From Variovorax sp. UMC13 (GTDB lineage: Bacteria; Pseudomonadota; Gammaproteobacteria; Burkholderiales; Burkholderiaceae_C), in the NCBI RefSeq assembly GCF_014170375.1, contig NZ_LZZW01000037.1, positions 25,048 through 89,047 on the forward strand: DNA of 64,000 bases. The letters are read 5' to 3'. Each line of letters opens with the position of its first letter. Position 1 is the first letter of the stretch. The translations under genes and the position numbers were made by a program. Below the pieces are notes generated by a model. It was not told the origin of the DNA and did not search any database. It was given only the letters and a program-made list of their open reading frames with translations. Of this stretch, positions 51,221-60,245 are shown in pieces.

Positions 51221-51679
51221 CTACCAGCCCCAGACCAGGCTCTGCGCCACCCAGCCCGTGGTGCCGCTGCTGTGGCGCACCTTGACCCAGCTGCCCTTGC
51301 GCTCGAGCGTGCGCAGCACCTCGCCATGGCTGGCCTTGCCCACGATGCGGCCGTTGGTGCCGGGCAGGCTGCGCAGGTTGGCGACGCGCGAGCGGACCAC
51401 GTGGTGCGGCGTGCGATCGGTCAGCGAGCGCAGCACCCAGCCGCGGTCGTTCTCGAAGTCGCGCACCTGCAGCCAGTTGCCGCTGCGCTTGATCACCTGC
51501 AGCGGATAGCCGCGGCTCAGCGCCCACTGCACCTCGCTGCGCGTGTTCGGGCCCGAGCGCATGTTCACCTCGCCGCGCGCCACACTCACCATCTCTCGCG
51601 CGTGGGCCATGGACACCATGGACAGCCACAGCAGGACGATGGTCAGAAGAAATGCGGGCAGGCGGCGGGAATGCGTCAT
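51221..51679 (-). CDS. Exported protein with two bacterial SH3 domains
   Basis: 152 residues. Signal peptide cut near AHA (about residue 27). Two SH3b repeats follow: VNMRSGPNTRSEVQWALSRG...GWVLRSL and VANLRSLPGTNGRIVGKASHG...GWVAQSLVWGW. Such domains usually bind peptidoglycan or its peptides. No catalytic domain is attached. ATG at 51679 has GAAAGG upstream. Confidence 0.88.
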   Translation of the reverse strand: MTHSRRLPAFLLTIVLLWLSMVSMAHAREMVSVARGEVNMRSGPNTRSEVQWALSRGYPLQVIKRSGNWLQVRDFENDRGWVLRSLTDRTPHHVVRSRVANLRSLPGTNGRIVGKASHGEVLRTLERKGSWVKVRHSSGTTGWVAQSLVWGW

Positions 51680-51795
51680 GCGGCAAGAACCTTTCAGGAA
51701 GAGAAGCCAACGAAAAAGCGGCCACGCGAACCGTGGCCAGCCCATCCGGGTCACTCACCGCCAAATAGTTCCGCAGCGAAAAAAACGCAGGCGGC

Positions 51796-52542
51796 TCAGT
51801 CGGCGCCGAGCACGCGGCACAGCGCCTGCAGGTCGGGCACCACGAGCTGCGGCCGCGCGCCATGCGTCCAGGGCTTCTGCTCTTCCTCGGGATGGCGCAC
51901 CACCCAGGCCGCCTGCATGCCGACCGCGAGCGCGCCCACCACGTCGAGCGCGGCATCGTCGCCCACGTGCAGCACCTGGTGCGGCTGCACGCCCACCGAG
52001 GCCGCGGCCGCCTGGAAGATCGGCGCGTGCGGCTTGCCGCTGCCGAAGACGTGGGCGCTGAAGGCCGTGCGAAACCAGGCATCGACGCCGGTGCGCTTCA
52101 GGTCCGCATTGCCGTTGGAGATCGCCACCAGCGGATAGCGCTCGCTGAGCCACTGCAAGGCCGGCAGCGCGTCGTCGTAGAGCACCACACGCTGGCGCTC
52201 GTCGAAGAACACGTCGAAGGCCGCATCGGCCAGCGCCGGGTCTTCGCCCACGCGCGACAGCGCGGCGCGGATCGATTCGCGGCGCAGCGCGCTCAGGTCG
52301 TGCGCCAGGTCGGAGCGCTCGCGCTCGGTGGCCTCGCGCAGTTCGCGCAGCACGCCGGGCGTGAGCAGCAGCTCGGCGGTCTTGGGCGCCTCGCGCAGCA
52401 GCCAGCCGTGCAGCACCTCTTCGGCGCGCGCGATGGTGGGCCAGATCGGCCAGAGGGTGTCGTCGAGGTCCAGCGAGATCGCGGCGATGCGCGTCAAATC
52501 CAGGCCATTGTGTGCCGCAAGGGCCGGTGTCTCGAAAGTCAT
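51796..52542 (-). CDS. HAD-superfamily phosphatase (YjjG/phosphoglycolate type)
   Basis: 248 residues. The catalytic motif SLDLDDTLWP has Asp 25 and Asp 27, motif II is VAISNGNAD, motif III the Lys in FGSGKPHAPIF, and motif IV is HVGDDAALDVVGA. A helical cap (about 40-120) makes it a subfamily IA enzyme, with nucleotides or sugar phosphates as likely substrates. ATG at 52542 is divergent from hemH with 15 bases between starts. Confidence 0.9.
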   Translation of the reverse strand: MTFETPALAAHNGLDLTRIAAISLDLDDTLWPIWPTIARAEEVLHGWLLREAPKTAELLLTPGVLRELREATERERSDLAHDLSALRRESIRAALSRVGEDPALADAAFDVFFDERQRVVLYDDALPALQWLSERYPLVAISNGNADLKRTGVDAWFRTAFSAHVFGSGKPHAPIFQAAAASVGVQPHQVLHVGDDAALDVVGALAVGMQAAWVVRHPEEEQKPWTHGARPQLVVPDLQALCRVLGAD

Positions 52543-52557
52543 GGCCGAGAATATCGC

Positions 52558-53595
52558 ATGCCTTCGATCGCCCCGCCTGTCACGCCCCTTCCCGCCACGC
52601 CACGCACCGCCGTGCTCTGGTGCAACCTGGGTTCGCCCGATGCCCCCACCGCCAAGGCCGTGCGGCCCTACCTCTCGGAATTCCTGGGCGACCCGCGGGT
52701 GGTCGAGATCCCGCGTGCGATCTGGTGGTTGATCCTCCACGGCATCATCCTGCGCGTGCGGCCGGCCAAGTCGGCCGCCAAGTACGCGAGCATCTGGCTG
52801 GCCGAAGGCTCGCCGCTCAAGGTCTGGACCGAGAAGCAGGCCAAGCTGCTGGCCGGCTGGCTGGGCGAGCGCGGCCACCGGCAGCTGTCGGTGCGCCATG
52901 CGATGCGCTACGCCAACCCGTCGATCGGCTCGCAGCTCGATGCGCTGATGGCCGAGGGCGCGACGCGCGTGCTGGTGCTGCAGGCCTACCCGCAGTACTC
53001 GGCCACCACCACGGCCAGCGTGATCGACGCGGTCAATGCCTGGACCTTGAAGCAGCGCCGGCTGCCCGAGCTGCGCTTCGTCAACGACTACCACGACGAC
53101 CCGGCCTACATCGAGGCGCTGGCCCGCAGCGTCGAGGCCTACTGGAAGCAGAACGGCCGGCCCGACCAGCTGGTGATGAGCTTCCACGGCATTCCCGAGC
53201 GCAACATCCGGCTGGGCGACCCCTACCAGTCGCAGTGCCTGGCCACCGCACGCCTGCTGGCCGAGCGGCTGGGGCTCTCAGAGGCCCAGCACCGCGTGAC
53301 CTTCCAGTCGCGCTTCGGCCGCGCCAAGTGGCTCGAGCCCTACACCGAGCCGACGCTGCGCGAACTGGGCGCCGCCGGCACGCAGCGGGTCGACGTGCTG
53401 TGCCCGGGCTTCCCGGCCGACTGCCTCGAGACGCTGGAAGAGATCGCGATGGAAGGCCGCGAGGCCTTCCTGCACACCGGTGGCAAGGAATTCCACTACA
53501 TCCCCTGCCTCAACGACAGCCCGCTGTGGATCGATGCGCTCACCGGCATCGCCGAGCGGCATCTCGCGGGCTGGCCGACGAAGCCCGCGGGCTGA
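52558..53595 (+). CDS. hemH: Ferrochelatase
   Basis: Inserts Fe2+ into protoporphyrin IX, the last step of haem synthesis. The 345-residue protein has the catalytic SFHGIPERN with His 210, LNLGSP-like WCNLGSPDAP, LQAYPQYSATTTASV and CPGFPADCLETLEEI. ATG at 52558. The promoter must overlap the divergent HAD gene. Confidence 0.96.
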   Translation: MPSIAPPVTPLPATPRTAVLWCNLGSPDAPTAKAVRPYLSEFLGDPRVVEIPRAIWWLILHGIILRVRPAKSAAKYASIWLAEGSPLKVWTEKQAKLLAGWLGERGHRQLSVRHAMRYANPSIGSQLDALMAEGATRVLVLQAYPQYSATTTASVIDAVNAWTLKQRRLPELRFVNDYHDDPAYIEALARSVEAYWKQNGRPDQLVMSFHGIPERNIRLGDPYQSQCLATARLLAERLGLSEAQHRVTFQSRFGRAKWLEPYTEPTLRELGAAGTQRVDVLCPGFPADCLETLEEIAMEGREAFLHTGGKEFHYIPCLNDSPLWIDALTGIAERHLAGWPTKPAG

Positions 53596-53598
53596 AGC

Positions 53599-54105
53599 TC
53601 AGAACTTGCCGAGGTAGTCCATCTTGCCGATGGGCACGCCGCTGTGACGCAGCACGTCGTAGGCGGTGGTCACGTGGAAGAAGAAGTTGGGCAGCGCGAA
53701 CTGCAGCAGGTAGCGCTGCGCGGTGAACTGCACCTCGTTGCCGCGGCTCTTCATCACCACCACGCGGTCCTCGAAGCCGTCGACCTGCGCCCGCTCGATC
53801 GTGTTCAGGTAGTCGATGGTCTTCGCGACCCGGGCCTGCAGCTCGGCGTAGGTGGTTTCGGTGTCGGGGAAGCTCGGCGCCGTGACGCCCGCGAGGCGCG
53901 CACTGCCCAGCTTCGAGGCATCGCTCGCGCCCTGCACCTGGCCGGCCAACGTGTACATGTCGGGTGCGAGCCGGGCATTGACCAGGGTCGCGGTGTCGAT
54001 GCCGGTGGCCGTGGCGTGGGCCAGGCCCTTGTCGAGCAGGTGGCTCAGCTGGTGCAGGCCGCGGAGGAACACGGGGATGGAAAGGTCGTACAACGAAAGC
54101 GCCAT
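53599..54105 (-). CDS. DUF1993-family protein
   Basis: 168 residues matching the DUF1993 pattern: MALSLYDLSIPVFLRGLHQLSHLLDKG, an internal RLAPDMYTLAGQVQ and the late HVTTAYDVLRHSGVPIGKMDYLG. The fold is probably a DinB-like four-helix bundle. No function is known. ATG at 54105, convergent with hemH with a three-base gap. Confidence 0.88.
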   Translation of the reverse strand: MALSLYDLSIPVFLRGLHQLSHLLDKGLAHATATGIDTATLVNARLAPDMYTLAGQVQGASDASKLGSARLAGVTAPSFPDTETTYAELQARVAKTIDYLNTIERAQVDGFEDRVVVMKSRGNEVQFTAQRYLLQFALPNFFFHVTTAYDVLRHSGVPIGKMDYLGKF

Positions 54106-54168
54106 GGGGGTCTCCTGGGGTTCAGCGCGCGATTGTCGTGCGCCTGCCCGATCTCTGCTGGCGGCGCC

Positions 54169-54813
54169 TCACCAGCGCAGCAGGCGCGGGCCCAGCACGG
54201 CGCCGATCAGGGCCGTTGCCGCGATGCCGCTGACGTACCAGACCGCCAGGAACGGCGCCGCCAGTTCCATGCAGTGCATTGCATAGACCGCGGCGCCCAC
54301 GCCGCCCGCCAGCGCGCCGGCCGCGGCGCCCGCGATCGCGGGCCGGGTCGGCGCCAGGCTGCGCAGCGCCACCATGGCCGCGACGAACACGGGTGCGGCC
54401 ATCAGCAGGATGCTGGCCGCGCAGATCCGCCACGAGATGCCCCAGAGCATGGTCGCGCGCTCGGGTTCGGCGGCGGGCATCCACACGGCCGCCGCCAGCG
54501 CCCAGATCAAGGCCACGGGCACGCACAGCAGCAGCGGCCACGCGCGCCCGATGCGCACGCCCGGCCGCGCCAGCCGCTGCAGGATCACGCCCGCGGCCAG
54601 CGCGATGCACAGCGGGAACAGCAGCTTGAGCCAGAACATCGGCAGCTGCACCGCATCGGCCCAGTCGCGGCGCACGCCGTAGCCCACCAGCAGCAGGGCC
54701 AGCGACAGCGGCACCGCCAGGCCCAGCGCCAGCGCGAGCCGGCGCGCCGCGGCCTGGCGGGGCACGGGCGCGGCGTCGGCCGCCAGCATCGCAATCAGTG
54801 CATCGGTCTTCAT
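54169..54813 (-). CDS. nrsF: NrsF-type (DUF1109) anti-sigma membrane protein
   Basis: 214 residues, six predicted membrane segments, starting MKTDALIAMLAADAAPVP. It is the NrsF family, whose members hold an ECF sigma factor inactive at the membrane. Its ATG overlaps the sigma-factor stop (ATGA), the standard arrangement. The metal-dependent genes often found after such pairs (DUF2282, DUF692, DoxX) are absent here. Confidence 0.9.
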   Translation of the reverse strand: MKTDALIAMLAADAAPVPRQAAARRLALALGLAVPLSLALLLVGYGVRRDWADAVQLPMFWLKLLFPLCIALAAGVILQRLARPGVRIGRAWPLLLCVPVALIWALAAAVWMPAAEPERATMLWGISWRICAASILLMAAPVFVAAMVALRSLAPTRPAIAGAAAGALAGGVGAAVYAMHCMELAAPFLAVWYVSGIAATALIGAVLGPRLLRW

Positions 54814-55388
54814 CGGGCGTCCTTGATCTTCTGCATCAGCGCCTTGAGCCCGCGGTGGATGCCGACCTTGACCGCCGACTCCGACATCCCGGTCTTCTCG
54901 GCCGCCTCGGCGATCGACAGGCCTTCGAGCTTGACGTGGACGATCGGCAGCCGGTGGCGGTCGGGCAGGGTGTCGAGCAGGCCCGAAAGGTCGCGCCGCG
55001 CGTCGCTGGCCTCGGTGGCGGAATCGGCGAACACCTCGAGGTCGTCGTCCAGCGGGATGTGCAGCGCCTCGCGGCTGCCCTTGGCGCGCAGCAGGTCGAT
55101 CATCTTGTAGCGCGCGATCGCGTGCACCCAGGCCGTCAGCGGCTGGTCGCTCTGGTAGGTGTGGCGCTGGTTGTGCATGGCGATCAGGCATTCCTGGACG
55201 AGGTCTTCCACTTCATCGGGCCAGCCGAACAGCCGCCGGCCCAGGAAGCCGCGCAGGTGCGCGCCCAGCTGGACCAGGAAGGCGCGATAGGCCACGGCGT
55301 CGCCCGCCTGGCCGCGCACGAACAGGTCGTGCAGCGCCGCTTCGGCGTCGTGCAGATGCTGCGGGCTCCCGGATGTTGTTCGTTTCAT
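54810..55388 (-). CDS. ECF RNA polymerase sigma factor
   Basis: 192 residues. Region 2 has DEVEDLVQECLIAMHNQRHTY and TAWVHAIARYKMIDLLR; region 4 has LPDRHRLPIVHVKLEGLSIAEAAEKTGMSESAVKVGIHRGL. Paired with the NrsF-type regulator. ATG at 55388. CTGTAACCC just before the start resembles ECF -35 elements, but its position is too close to the ATG to be its own promoter. Confidence 0.93.
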   Translation of the reverse strand: MKRTTSGSPQHLHDAEAALHDLFVRGQAGDAVAYRAFLVQLGAHLRGFLGRRLFGWPDEVEDLVQECLIAMHNQRHTYQSDQPLTAWVHAIARYKMIDLLRAKGSREALHIPLDDDLEVFADSATEASDARRDLSGLLDTLPDRHRLPIVHVKLEGLSIAEAAEKTGMSESAVKVGIHRGLKALMQKIKDAR

Positions 55389-55493
55389 TCGCTCTGCGGG
55401 TTACAGCGGGAGGCGGGGCCGGTGAAAAAAGACGGGTCGATTGTGCCGTGGACCGGTCGCGGCGCCCGCCTACGGCCGATGGCGTGCCTGCGC

Positions 55494-55522
55494 TTGCCAG
55501 CCACGGGGTCCCTCGGTACATT
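55494..55522 (+). promoter_or_regulatory. Promoter of the uracil-degradation operon
   Basis: TTGCCA (55494-55499), 17-base spacer, TACATT (55517-55522). The start site would be near 55529, with GAGGG (55532-55536) as the ribosome site for the ATG at 55543. CCCTC and GAGGG flank the -10 as a short inverted repeat. Confidence 0.55.
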
Positions 55523-55542
55523 GCATTTTTTGAGGGCCTGCA

Positions 55543-56961
55543 ATGTCTGTCGACACCGTTCCGAGTTCTCCCCTTCCCACCTCCGGCACGCCTGCCGCGT
55601 CCTTCCTCTCCCCGCCGTCCGCCACGCCGCCGATCAACGAGGTGCCGCCCGGCGAGCCCGACGCGCTGGCCCCGGTCTCGCTGTCCCCGATCTACGCCGC
55701 CGCGGCCACCGCCGTGAACGCGGCCGGCCCGCGCCACATCCGGCTGACCTCGCACGCCAGCGGCTTCGGCGCCCTGCCGATCCACTGGGGCGCGGCCACC
55801 GCCGCCGAGCGCGGCCCGATCGTGGGCACCACCACCTCGCGCGCGCACCGCAACGTGATCGGCACCCACAGCGGCTCCTACAGCGTGTACCGCGCGCTGG
55901 CCGTGGCCGCGGGGGCGCTCAAGCGCGAGCACAAGGCCGACCTGACCAACACCTCGCCCACCGACGTGATCGGGCCGTACCCGCAATGGAGCGAGCCCGG
56001 GCGCATCGTCTCGCTCGATCCCTGGGGCGCGATCGTGGCCGACGTCTTCGCGGCCGAGCTCGCGGCCGGCTACGACATCCGCCCGACCCTGGCCGTGACC
56101 AAGGCCCACGTGATCCTGCCCGAGGTGATCGAGGCGCTGCAGACCGGCCGGCTCCAGGCCGACGGCAAGTTCCTCACCGCGGGCGGCGCGGCCATGGTGA
56201 CCAAGGTGGCGGTCGAGCCGGCCTGGTACCTGCCCGAGGTGGCCAAGCGCTTCGGCTGCTCCGAGACCGACCTGCGCCGCACGCTGTTCGAGGAGACCGG
56301 CGGCATGTACCCCGAGCTGGTCACGCGCTCCGACCTCGAGGTCTTCCTGCCGCCCATCGGCGGGCAGACGCTCTACATCTTCGGCAACCCGCGCGACCTG
56401 GCCAACCCCGAGGTCGAGCTCACCGCGCGCATCCACGACGAATGCAACGGTTCCGACGTGTTCGGCTCCGACATCTGCACCTGCCGGCCCTACCTCACGC
56501 ATGCGATCGAGGAATGCATCCGCGGCGCGCAGCGCGGCGGCGTCGGGCTGATCGCCTATTCGCGCAAGGAAGGCCGGGCGCTGGGCGAGGTCACCAAGTT
56601 CCTGGTCTACAACGCGCGCAAGCGCCAGGTCGGCGGCGACACGGCCGACCAGTACTTCGCCCGCACCGAATGCGTGGCCGGCGTGCAGGACATGCGCTTC
56701 CAGGAGCTCATGCCCGACGTCTTCCACTGGCTGGGCATCACCAAGATCCACCGGCTGGTCTCGATGAGCAACATGAAGTTCGACGCCATCACCGGCTCGG
56801 GCATCGAGATCGGCGAGCGGGTCAACATCCCCGACGAACTGATCCCGGCCGATGCGCAAGTCGAGATGGACGCCAAGAAGGCGGCCGGCTATTTCACGCC
56901 GGGCCATGTGCCCGACGCCGACGAACTCAAGCAGGCCAAGGGCCGAGGACTGACCGAATGA
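55543..56961 (+). CDS. URC1-type GTP cyclohydrolase II-like protein
   Basis: 472 residues. The C-terminal part (about 260-430) is a RibA/GTP cyclohydrolase II domain with the three zinc Cys at 301, 312 and 314 (DECNGSDVFGSDICTC) and EGRALGEVTKFLVYNARK. The first 250 residues are absent from ordinary RibA. This layout is that of URC1 in the URC uracil-catabolism pathway described in yeast, where the enzyme acts on a uracil ribonucleotide-derived compound instead of GTP. Followed by URC4 and upp, so a riboflavin role is unlikely. Confidence 0.9.
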   Translation: MSVDTVPSSPLPTSGTPAASFLSPPSATPPINEVPPGEPDALAPVSLSPIYAAAATAVNAAGPRHIRLTSHASGFGALPIHWGAATAAERGPIVGTTTSRAHRNVIGTHSGSYSVYRALAVAAGALKREHKADLTNTSPTDVIGPYPQWSEPGRIVSLDPWGAIVADVFAAELAAGYDIRPTLAVTKAHVILPEVIEALQTGRLQADGKFLTAGGAAMVTKVAVEPAWYLPEVAKRFGCSETDLRRTLFEETGGMYPELVTRSDLEVFLPPIGGQTLYIFGNPRDLANPEVELTARIHDECNGSDVFGSDICTCRPYLTHAIEECIRGAQRGGVGLIAYSRKEGRALGEVTKFLVYNARKRQVGGDTADQYFARTECVAGVQDMRFQELMPDVFHWLGITKIHRLVSMSNMKFDAITGSGIEIGERVNIPDELIPADAQVEMDAKKAAGYFTPGHVPDADELKQAKGRGLTE

Positions 56962-58376
56962 GCAAGGACAATTACGGGCTGGACCCTGAACACGCGACCG
57001 CCAACCACGCGGTGCGCCACGCCGACGCGCAAGGCCGCGTCGACCCGGTGCAGGAGCTGACGCCCGATTTCAACCAGCCCGCCGCGGCCGCCACCTGGCT
57101 GCGCACCACGACGGCGGTGCGCGAACGCGCGGCGCAGCTGCTGGCGCGTGCGCGCAGCGGCGAATCGGCTTGGTTCACGATCGGCGACGCGGCTGCGCTC
57201 GACGGCGCCGCGCAGACGGTGGCCGACGTGACGCGCGAACGCTACCCCTCGGGCCGCATCCCCTTCCACAGCCGCTGGCGCCATTTCGAGGCCGGCGGCG
57301 TCGATCGGCTGGCCGAACTCGACCGGCTGCTGGGCGACAAGGTGACGCCGCGCGAACGCGCCCGCGTGCAGATCGACCTGGTGCTGGTGAGCGTGCTGCT
57401 CGACGCCGGTGCCGGCCCCGACTGGCACTATGTCGAATCGGCCAGCGGCCAGCGCTTCACGCGCTCCGAGGGCCTGGGCGTGGCCAGCTTCCATGCCTTC
57501 ACCAGCGGCCTGTTCTCCTCCGACCCCGCGCGCCCGCTGCAGGCCGATGCCGCGGGCCTGCGGGCGCTGGTGACCGACCGGCTGGCCCAGGCTTTCCAGC
57601 TGAGCGACGTCAACCCGCTGGTGGGCATCGCCGGCCGCGCGATGCTGCTGCGGCGCCTGGGCGAGGCACTGGCCGAGCAGCCCGAGGTCTTCGGCCAGGA
57701 GGGCCGGCCGGGCCGGCTGTTCGATGCGCTGGTCGGGCCCTACGGCCCGGCGATTCCGCCGACCGCCGAGGTCCAGGCGCACGAACTGCTGTCGCTGCTG
57801 CTGAGTTCGCTGTCGCGCATCTGGCCGGCCGCCAACGCGGTCGACAGCCTGGCGCTCGACGGCAGCGACGCGCCCGGCGGCATCCCCATGGGCTCGGGCG
57901 ACCCGGCTTTCGCGCTGGGCGACTGCTGGCGCCACGGCGCGGTGCACGGCCCGGGCCTGACCAACGGCTGGATGCCCTTCCACAAGCTCTCGCAATGGCT
58001 CACCTACTCGCTGCTGGAACCCATCGAGGGCGCGGGCGTGAAGGTGCGCGGGCTCGATGCGCTCACCGGCCTGCCCGAATACCGCAACGGCGGCCTGCTG
58101 ATCGACAGCGGCGTGATCGTGCCGCGCGACGCGGCCTCGCTTGAACGCAGCTGGAAGGTGAGCGACGAATTCATCGTCGAATGGCGCGCGCTGACGGTCG
58201 CGCTGCTGGACGAACTGGCGCCGCGCGTGCGCACCCTGCTGGGCCGCAGCGCCGAGGAATTGCCGCTGGCCTGCGTGCTCGAGGGCGGCACCTGGGCCGC
58301 GGGGCGCGTGCTGGCACAGCGCTTGCGTGACGGTGCACCACCCCTGCGGATCGAAAGCGACGGCACCGTCTTTTAA
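56958..58376 (+). CDS. URC4/Urg3 (DUF1688) family protein
   Basis: 472 residues with the DUF1688 blocks RYPSGRIPFHSRWRHFEAGG, LDAGAGPDWHYVE, EGLGVASFHAFTSGLFSS and FHKLSQWLTYSLLEP. URC4 is required for uracil degradation in yeast but its chemistry is not established. ATG at 56958 overlaps the URC1 stop (ATGA). About 45 extra residues precede the conserved core. Confidence 0.9.
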   Translation: MSKDNYGLDPEHATANHAVRHADAQGRVDPVQELTPDFNQPAAAATWLRTTTAVRERAAQLLARARSGESAWFTIGDAAALDGAAQTVADVTRERYPSGRIPFHSRWRHFEAGGVDRLAELDRLLGDKVTPRERARVQIDLVLVSVLLDAGAGPDWHYVESASGQRFTRSEGLGVASFHAFTSGLFSSDPARPLQADAAGLRALVTDRLAQAFQLSDVNPLVGIAGRAMLLRRLGEALAEQPEVFGQEGRPGRLFDALVGPYGPAIPPTAEVQAHELLSLLLSSLSRIWPAANAVDSLALDGSDAPGGIPMGSGDPAFALGDCWRHGAVHGPGLTNGWMPFHKLSQWLTYSLLEPIEGAGVKVRGLDALTGLPEYRNGGLLIDSGVIVPRDAASLERSWKVSDEFIVEWRALTVALLDELAPRVRTLLGRSAEELPLACVLEGGTWAAGRVLAQRLRDGAPPLRIESDGTVF

Positions 58377-58444
58377 ACTCTCCCCCCTCCGTTTAGAAAA
58401 AAACACGGCAACGCCGCCATGCCTTTCCTCAGAATCTCCGCCCT

Positions 58445-59074
<630 letters not shown>

Positions 59075-59084
59075 GGACGCCCCC

Positions 59085-59165
59085 CGAAGGGCTTGCGCAC
59101 TGCGTGTCGCGGCGCCCCTCCCCCCACTGGGGGGCAACACCAGAGGCCCGGCAAAGCCGGTTCCT
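59085..59165. repeat. Dispersed GC-rich intergenic element, copy 2
   Basis: Between upp and the transporter. It contains a CCCC-rich palindrome (CCTCCCCCCACTGGGGGG-like) and CCGGC-AAA-GCCGG. Read on the minus strand it matches the element at 11093-11162 through GGAACCGGCTT.GCCGGGCC. No coding potential. Confidence 0.6.
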
Positions 59166-59243
59166 CGGTGTTCTCGAACAGACAGGGCATGCCGCGTTTC
59201 GCCTGCCCGGATAACAGCATTCAACAACCCGAGGAGAAGCTCC

Positions 59244-60245
59244 GTGACAGCTCGTCGTCAATTGATCATTCGTTCGGTGGCGCTGGCCGCCGCCATGGCG
59301 GCGGGTGCGCCGGGGCTGGCCTTGGCGCAGGCCAAGCTCAAGGTGGCGGGGGTCTACACCTCGCCCTTCGAGCAGCAGTGGGTCAGCCGGCTGCACAAGG
59401 CGCTCAAGGCGGCCGAGGCGCGCGGCGAGATCGAGTACAAGGCGACCGAGAACGTCACCAACGCCGACTTCGAGCGCGTGATGCGCGAGTACGCGACCGG
59501 CGGCAACCAGCTGATCATCGGCGACGTGTTCGGCGTGGAAGCGGCGGCGCGCAAGGTGGCCAAGGACTTCCCCAAGACCTCCTTCCTGCTCGGCTCCTCG
59601 GGCAAGCCGCAGGCGCCCAACCTCAGCGTGTTCGACAACTACATCCAGGAACCGGCCTACCTGAGCGGCATGGTCGCGGGCAGCATGAGCAAGTCGAACA
59701 AGATCGGCATGGTCGGCGGCTTCCCGATCCCCGAGGTCAACCGGCTCATGAACGCCTTCATGGCCGGCGCCAAGGAAACCAACCCCAAGGTCGAGTTCAC
59801 GGTGAGCTTCATCAACAGCTGGTTCGACCCGCCGAAGGCCAAGGAAGCCGCCTTCGCGATGATCGACAAGGGCGCCGACGTGCTCTACGCCGAGCGCTTC
59901 GGCGTGAGCGATGCGGCGCGTGAAAAAGGCAAGCTCGCGATCGGCAACGTGATCAACACCCAGGCCCAGTACCCCGACACCGTGGTCTCGTCGGCGCTGT
60001 GGAACTTCGAGCCCTCGGCCGACCGCGCGATCAAGCTGGTGAAGGAAGGCAAGTTCACGGCCGAGGACTACGGCCAATATTCGATGATGAAGCACAAGGG
60101 CTCCGAGCTCGCGCCGCTGGGCACCTTCGAGAAGAAGGTGCCGGCCGATACCGTCGCCAAGGTCAAGGCCAAGGAAGCCGACATCGTGGCGGGCAAGTTC
60201 ACCGTCAAGGTCGACGACGCGCAGCCCAAATCGACGGCGAAGTGA
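59244..60245 (+). CDS. BMP-family nucleoside ABC transporter, binding protein
   Basis: 333-residue precursor with a signal peptide (AGAPGLALA, cleavage near residue 29), then a BMP/Med domain: KVAGVYTSPFEQQWVSRLH, MVAGSMSKSNKIGMVGG, GADVLYAERFGV. Members bind purine or other nucleosides. GTG at 59244 follows GAGGAG; no ATG lies before the signal peptide. Its stop overlaps the next gene. Transporter partners follow at 61335 and 62882. Confidence 0.93.
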   Translation: MTARRQLIIRSVALAAAMAAGAPGLALAQAKLKVAGVYTSPFEQQWVSRLHKALKAAEARGEIEYKATENVTNADFERVMREYATGGNQLIIGDVFGVEAAARKVAKDFPKTSFLLGSSGKPQAPNLSVFDNYIQEPAYLSGMVAGSMSKSNKIGMVGGFPIPEVNRLMNAFMAGAKETNPKVEFTVSFINSWFDPPKAKEAAFAMIDKGADVLYAERFGVSDAAREKGKLAIGNVINTQAQYPDTVVSSALWNFEPSADRAIKLVKEGKFTAEDYGQYSMMKHKGSELAPLGTFEKKVPADTVAKVKAKEADIVAGKFTVKVDDAQPKSTAK

